Of a stretch of 7,646 nt of DNA, positions 5,456-7,646 are shown one piece after another. The stretch covers positions 1 through 7,646 of the forward strand of contig CANQOM010000073.1 of the NCBI GenBank assembly GCA_947625445.1, given 5' to 3'. The notes under the pieces are model-generated. The model was given only the letters and a program-made list of their open reading frames with translations. It was not told where the DNA came from and did no database searches. The DNA is from Candidatus Gastranaerophilales bacterium. Lineage in GTDB: Bacteria; Cyanobacteriota; Vampirovibrionia; Gastranaerophilales; Gastranaerophilaceae. Every line of letters begins with the position of its first letter. Position 1 is the first letter of the stretch. Position numbers and translations under genes: made by a program.

Positions 5456-6461
5456 TTACATGGTTTGTAAATGATACAAATAAATTTACAAGGTCAGTTA
5501 AATCTTCTTGGGTAATATAACCATCATTTATATCTTTATTAAAATAATCTGTATGAAGTTTTTTAAATACTTGATTGCGTGTGTGTATATTTGGATTTTT
5601 ATCATATTCTGCGATTAGTGATTTAGCGTCAGATATATTATTGTTAATTCGTTCAAGAACCGCTTCTCTTGCAGAATTTGTTGAATTAAAGGAATCTTTA
5701 GCCGCACTTGTAGTTGTTTTTCCTATTATATCTTCTTCTGTGCCACTTGTTAATTTTAAAACATCATCAGTATTATTAATACCATCATCAAAAGGATTAT
5801 TTGATAATTTTAAAACATCATCAGTGTTATTAACAACATCATCAATAGACTTATTTGTTAATTTTAAAGCATCATCAGTATTACTAATAGCATCATCAAC
5901 ATTTGCTAAAGCTGTATTTGAGGAAGATTTCATAGCTTTTAACCCGGCTTTAGCACCTGCATATGACATTCCGACTGTTAATGCGCCTCCACCTACATTT
6001 TGCCAAGCTTCTTTTGCTTCAGCATCTGTTTTTGCAGTTGCTGCATTATAAATGCCTTTTCCTAATTGTATTGCTCCCATCGTACCACCAATTGCACAAG
6101 CTGCAACGCCTACTGCCGGACATGCTATACATAATGCAGCAGTACCAAGGCTTAATAATGTTTTACCTAAAGAAAATTTACCATCTTTCCCTGTAAACAT
6201 TCCTTTAACACCGTCAACAACAGTCTTTGCTGCTCCTTTTATCATATTCCCTATAGCACCGAAAAATCCGATTTTACCGTCATCTTTTCCATCTGTGCAT
6301 TTTTCTGAAGATGAATTTGATAATTGTGCATTATCTCCTTCTTGTTGTATGGGTTGAGAAATTTGTGCATGAACAGGAACTGCCATTTCTGTTATGCTTT
6401 TTGTTCTCCATTTAGTATAATCAATATTGCCTGTTTGATAACCACTAACACTACTAACCAT
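5451..6461 (-). CDS. Hydrophobic, glycine-rich, 18-residue-repeat protein, function unknown (copy A)
   Basis: I do not recognise a named domain. An upstream TTG at 6476 is in frame, but GGAGG at 6470-6474 sits eight bases before the ATG at 6461, so I use the ATG (336 residues). Order of parts: a polar N-terminus; DGKDDGKIG (57-65), loosely EF-hand-like but lacking several ligands; an amphipathic GNMIKGAAKTVVDGVKGMF (71-89); a long glycine/alanine hydrophobic stretch (98-138) and a second one (156-173), together able to form a membrane hairpin; three 18-residue repeats of DDxxxNTDDxLKL (189-242); and a charged helical C-terminus. No cleavable signal peptide is seen. Residues about 116-175 match the second copy at 6874-7646 closely, but the C-terminal parts differ. 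Membrane-inserting secreted proteins or toxin-like architectures share this look, but nothing proves that. A promoter at 6535-6562 is plausible. Confidence 0.72.
   Translation of the reverse strand: MVSSVSGYQTGNIDYTKWRTKSITEMAVPVHAQISQPIQQEGDNAQLSNSSSEKCTDGKDDGKIGFFGAIGNMIKGAAKTVVDGVKGMFTGKDGKFSLGKTLLSLGTAALCIACPAVGVAACAIGGTMGAIQLGKGIYNAATAKTDAEAKEAWQNVGGGALTVGMSYAGAKAGLKAMKSSSNTALANVDDAISNTDDALKLTNKSIDDVVNNTDDVLKLSNNPFDDGINNTDDVLKLTSGTEEDIIGKTTTSAAKDSFNSTNSAREAVLERINNNISDAKSLIAEYDKNPNIHTRNQVFKKLHTDYFNKDINDGYITQEDLTDLVNLFVSFTNHVK
5753..5914 (-). repeat. 54-bp in-frame tandem repeat, three units
   Basis: Units start at 5753, 5807 and 5861, exactly 54 bases apart, each opening with ATTTTAAAACATCATCAG or a one-base variant on the plus strand. 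They encode the 18-residue repeat of copy A. The third unit is more divergent after about 5900. Confidence 0.9.
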
Positions 6462-6534
6462 AAAATTTTCCTCCAAAAATAACCAAAACTAACTTATATT
6501 TATATAAAGTATTTTTTATTTTAATTATTTACTA

Positions 6535-6562
6535 ATTATGATAAAATATTAATTTTTGTAAA
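6535..6562 (-). promoter_or_regulatory. Probable promoter of copy A
   Basis: On the minus strand TTTACA (6562-6557, 5 of 6 to TTGACA), a 16-base spacer and CATAAT (6540-6535, 5 of 6 to TATAAT) would start transcription near 6528. That leaves a leader of about 67 bases ending in the GGAGG of copy A. Confidence 0.42.
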
Positions 6563-6575
6563 AAGGGTAAATATA

Positions 6576-6848
6576 TTTTTATTTCAGTCTCTTGGATTTA
6601 AAGATTCTGAAACTCTTTTACTTAGTTAATATACAGACATATTAATTTTGCCTATTGGCTCAATAATTCGCTTTTGCAAGTTTAAAATTATAAAAAATGA
6701 TTACTTTAAATTTCTATATAATAAATATATTCCAAAAAAATGATGAAACCTGTGAAAATTAAAGGTATAAAAAAATTTTTTGAGATTGAATCTTTGGATA
6801 CTTTCCCAAAAAGATATTCTAAAAGCAATAAAAGAAGAGGAAGGTTAA
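6576..6848 (+). pseudogene. Decayed fragment of an HCP-like gene
   Basis: This otherwise gene-free stretch of about 390 bases between the two minus-strand paralogues carries pieces of the HCP-like gene in the right order. 6757-6848 matches 5346-5436, including ATTGAATCTTTGGA and a run of identical bases to the end of the gene, but with one extra base near 6800 that shifts the frame. Further upstream AAAAAATGATTACTTTAAATTT (6692-6713) resembles 5046-5070, CTATTGGCTCAAT (6652-6664) resembles 5018-5030, and GGATTTAAAGA (6594-6604) matches 4898-4908. The order is kept but the spacing is shorter, which implies internal deletions, and stop codons break any long frame. The 3' part is secure; the three upstream matches are short and AT-rich and are suggestive only. 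It was probably left behind when the HCP-like gene and its convergent partner were duplicated. Confidence 0.55.
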
Positions 6849-6864
6849 CCCTTCCTCTTCTTTT
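6757..6864. repeat. Direct repeat of 5346-5452 (HCP-like 3' end plus terminator)
   Basis: The last part of this block, 6808-6864, is identical over 57 bases to 5396-5452, spanning the HCP 3' end and the terminator arms. The earlier part (6757-6807) has scattered substitutions and one insertion. The distance between the copies is about 1.41 kb, which is one HCP-end plus paralogue unit. Confidence 0.92.
6830..6864 (-). terminator. Duplicated hairpin terminator serving copy B
   Basis: A 15-bp stem (6830-6844 with 6850-6864) around TTAAC repeats the hairpin at 5415-5455, shortened by one mismatch at its base. It lies nine bases beyond the stop of the minus-strand gene at 6874. On that strand the stem is followed by a T-rich run. 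Confidence 0.8.
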
Positions 6865-6873
6865 TATTTGTTA

Positions 6874-7646
6874 TTATATGTTTTGACTTGCTATTTCGAA
6901 ACCGCCTAAGTATTCTAATGCTTCTGCAACATTATCATAACCATATTTTTTTACTAGTTGAGCATATGATGAGTCAGTATTTTGTAAAGCTTTTATAACT
7001 GATTTAGCACCTTCTGATAATTTAGATGGAATGTTTTTTAATGTTTCAAACGGATGTTTAGCTGAATCAAATGCTTTAGTTGCTTTTTCAGATTTTACAA
7101 CTTTCTTTGCATTTTCGATTGGATGTTTAGCTATATCTAATGCTTTATTTGCTTTATCAGAATCTAAAACTTTCTTTGCATTTTTGATTGGATGTTTAGC
7201 TACATCTAATGCTTTAGTTGCTTTATCAGAATCTAAAACTTTCTTTGCATTTTTAATTGGATGTTTAATTGCATCAGTTGTTGGCTTTAAAGCTTCCGCA
7301 GTAGAACCTACATTTGATTTAATCTTAGAAAAATTATTTTTAGTAGAAGAAACAACATCTTTACCTAAAGCTTTACCATATTGACCAAGAGTTTTGGTTG
7401 ATAATTTAGTTCCATTATTTTCTAATGCTTGAAGAGCAGAACCATTTCCTGCAGAATTTTTTATTGCTTTAACTCCGGCTTTAGCACCGACAACTGACAT
7501 ACCAACTGTAAATGCGCCTCCGCCTATATTTTGCCAAGCTTCTTTTGCTTCAGCATCTGTTTTTGCAGTTGCTGCATTATAAATACCTTTTCCAACTTGT
7601 ACTGCACCCATCGTACCGCCAACTACGCAAGCAGCAACACCTACTG
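6874..7646 (-). CDS. Hydrophobic, glycine-rich, 23-residue-repeat protein (copy B), N-terminus cut by window edge
   Basis: The frame stays open through the window end, giving 256 visible residues. Methionine at 7611 is internal, because the preceding VGVAACVVGGT matches the same segment of copy A. The visible N-terminal part, GTMGAVQVGKGIYNAATAKT to about AKAGVKA, is nearly the same as in copy A (57 identical bases, 7528-7584 against 5997-6053). After it the sequence is unrelated to copy A: a polar linker, then three 23-residue repeats of the type KHPIKNAKKVLDSDKA plus a degenerate fourth (KHPFETLKN), strongly basic and helical, then a C-terminus containing YAQLVKKYGYDNVAEALEYL. The basic repeats contrast with the acidic repeats of copy A. 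Function is unknown; a membrane-associated or exported protein with exchangeable C-terminal modules is the best structural description. It ends just before a copy of the same hairpin that ends copy A. Confidence 0.75.
   Translation of the reverse strand, partial: VGVAACVVGGTMGAVQVGKGIYNAATAKTDAEAKEAWQNIGGGAFTVGMSVVGAKAGVKAIKNSAGNGSALQALENNGTKLSTKTLGQYGKALGKDVVSSTKNNFSKIKSNVGSTAEALKPTTDAIKHPIKNAKKVLDSDKATKALDVAKHPIKNAKKVLDSDKANKALDIAKHPIENAKKVVKSEKATKAFDSAKHPFETLKNIPSKLSEGAKSVIKALQNTDSSYAQLVKKYGYDNVAEALEYLGGFEIASQNI
7052..7267 (-). repeat. 69-bp in-frame tandem repeat, three units plus part of a fourth
   Basis: GGATGTTTA recurs at 7052, 7121, 7190 and 7259, exactly 69 bases apart. The units encode the 23-residue basic repeats of copy B. 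The two units 7121-7258 are nearly identical, pointing to recent amplification, while the one at 7052 is more diverged. Confidence 0.92.

Noticed and set aside
5575..6357. Plus-strand open frames opposite copy A
   Set aside because: They result from low stop-codon frequency opposite the repeats and the glycine/alanine-rich stretch; the minus strand has the ribosome site and the paralogue.
5451..6461. Calcium-binding EF-hand in copy A (residues 57-65 and 308-320)
   Set aside because: Both loops lack several of the required acidic positions; I only note a resemblance.
7052..7267. CRISPR-like spaced repeats
   Set aside because: The whole 69-bp unit is repeated rather than short repeats with unique spacers, and the units stay in frame in a protein.
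7031..7384. Plus-strand repetitive 117-residue frame
   Set aside because: It is the complement of the 69-bp repeats of copy B, which is supported by homology to copy A.
5451..7646. Polymorphic toxin/immunity calls for the paralogues
   Set aside because: No nuclease, deaminase or other toxin motif, no secretion signal and no small immunity gene next to them.

Overview
The window is AT-rich DNA with compact bacterial gene organisation and the standard genetic code. Two proteins resemble families I associate with gut Gastranaerophilales (Melainabacteria/Vampirovibrionia, the non-photosynthetic relatives of Cyanobacteria): the short coiled-coil protein at 1332-1775 and the paired hydrophobic, repeat-bearing proteins at 5451-6461 and 6874-7646. 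This assignment is from memory and is an inference; YebC, glutaredoxin and the U32 protein are too widespread to decide it.

Layout: 1-992 (minus) is a U32 peptidase-family protein cut by the window edge. 993-1331 is a divergent intergenic region with a probable small RNA ending in a plus-strand terminator at 1180-1205. 1332-1775 (plus) encodes the coiled-coil protein, followed by a strong terminator. 1867-2619 (minus) is YebC. Divergent from it, 2672-3445 (plus) is a TPR protein, then a glutaredoxin at 3542-3808 and a 534-residue protein at 3832-5436. I identify the last as a full-length hybrid cluster protein (HCP/prismane) homologue that has lost nearly all of its metal-cluster ligands. The glutaredoxin and HCP-like genes are 23 bases apart and probably share a promoter with an operator-like dyad over its -10.

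From 5415 the window holds a duplicated block. The HCP-like gene converges on a minus-strand gene (5451-6461) across a shared hairpin terminator containing both stop codons. At 6757-6864 the same HCP 3' end and terminator recur, now frameshifted and without an intact HCP gene, again followed by a minus-strand paralogue (6874 to the window end). The two paralogues share a hydrophobic glycine-rich module but have unrelated tandem-repeat C-terminal regions (18-residue repeats in one, 23-residue repeats in the other).

The most notable points are the ligand-less HCP beside a glutaredoxin, the tandem duplication with a decaying HCP copy, the module-swapped paralogues, and a candidate small RNA with an exposed C-rich anti-Shine-Dalgarno stretch. 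No tRNA, rRNA, CRISPR array or transposase was seen.
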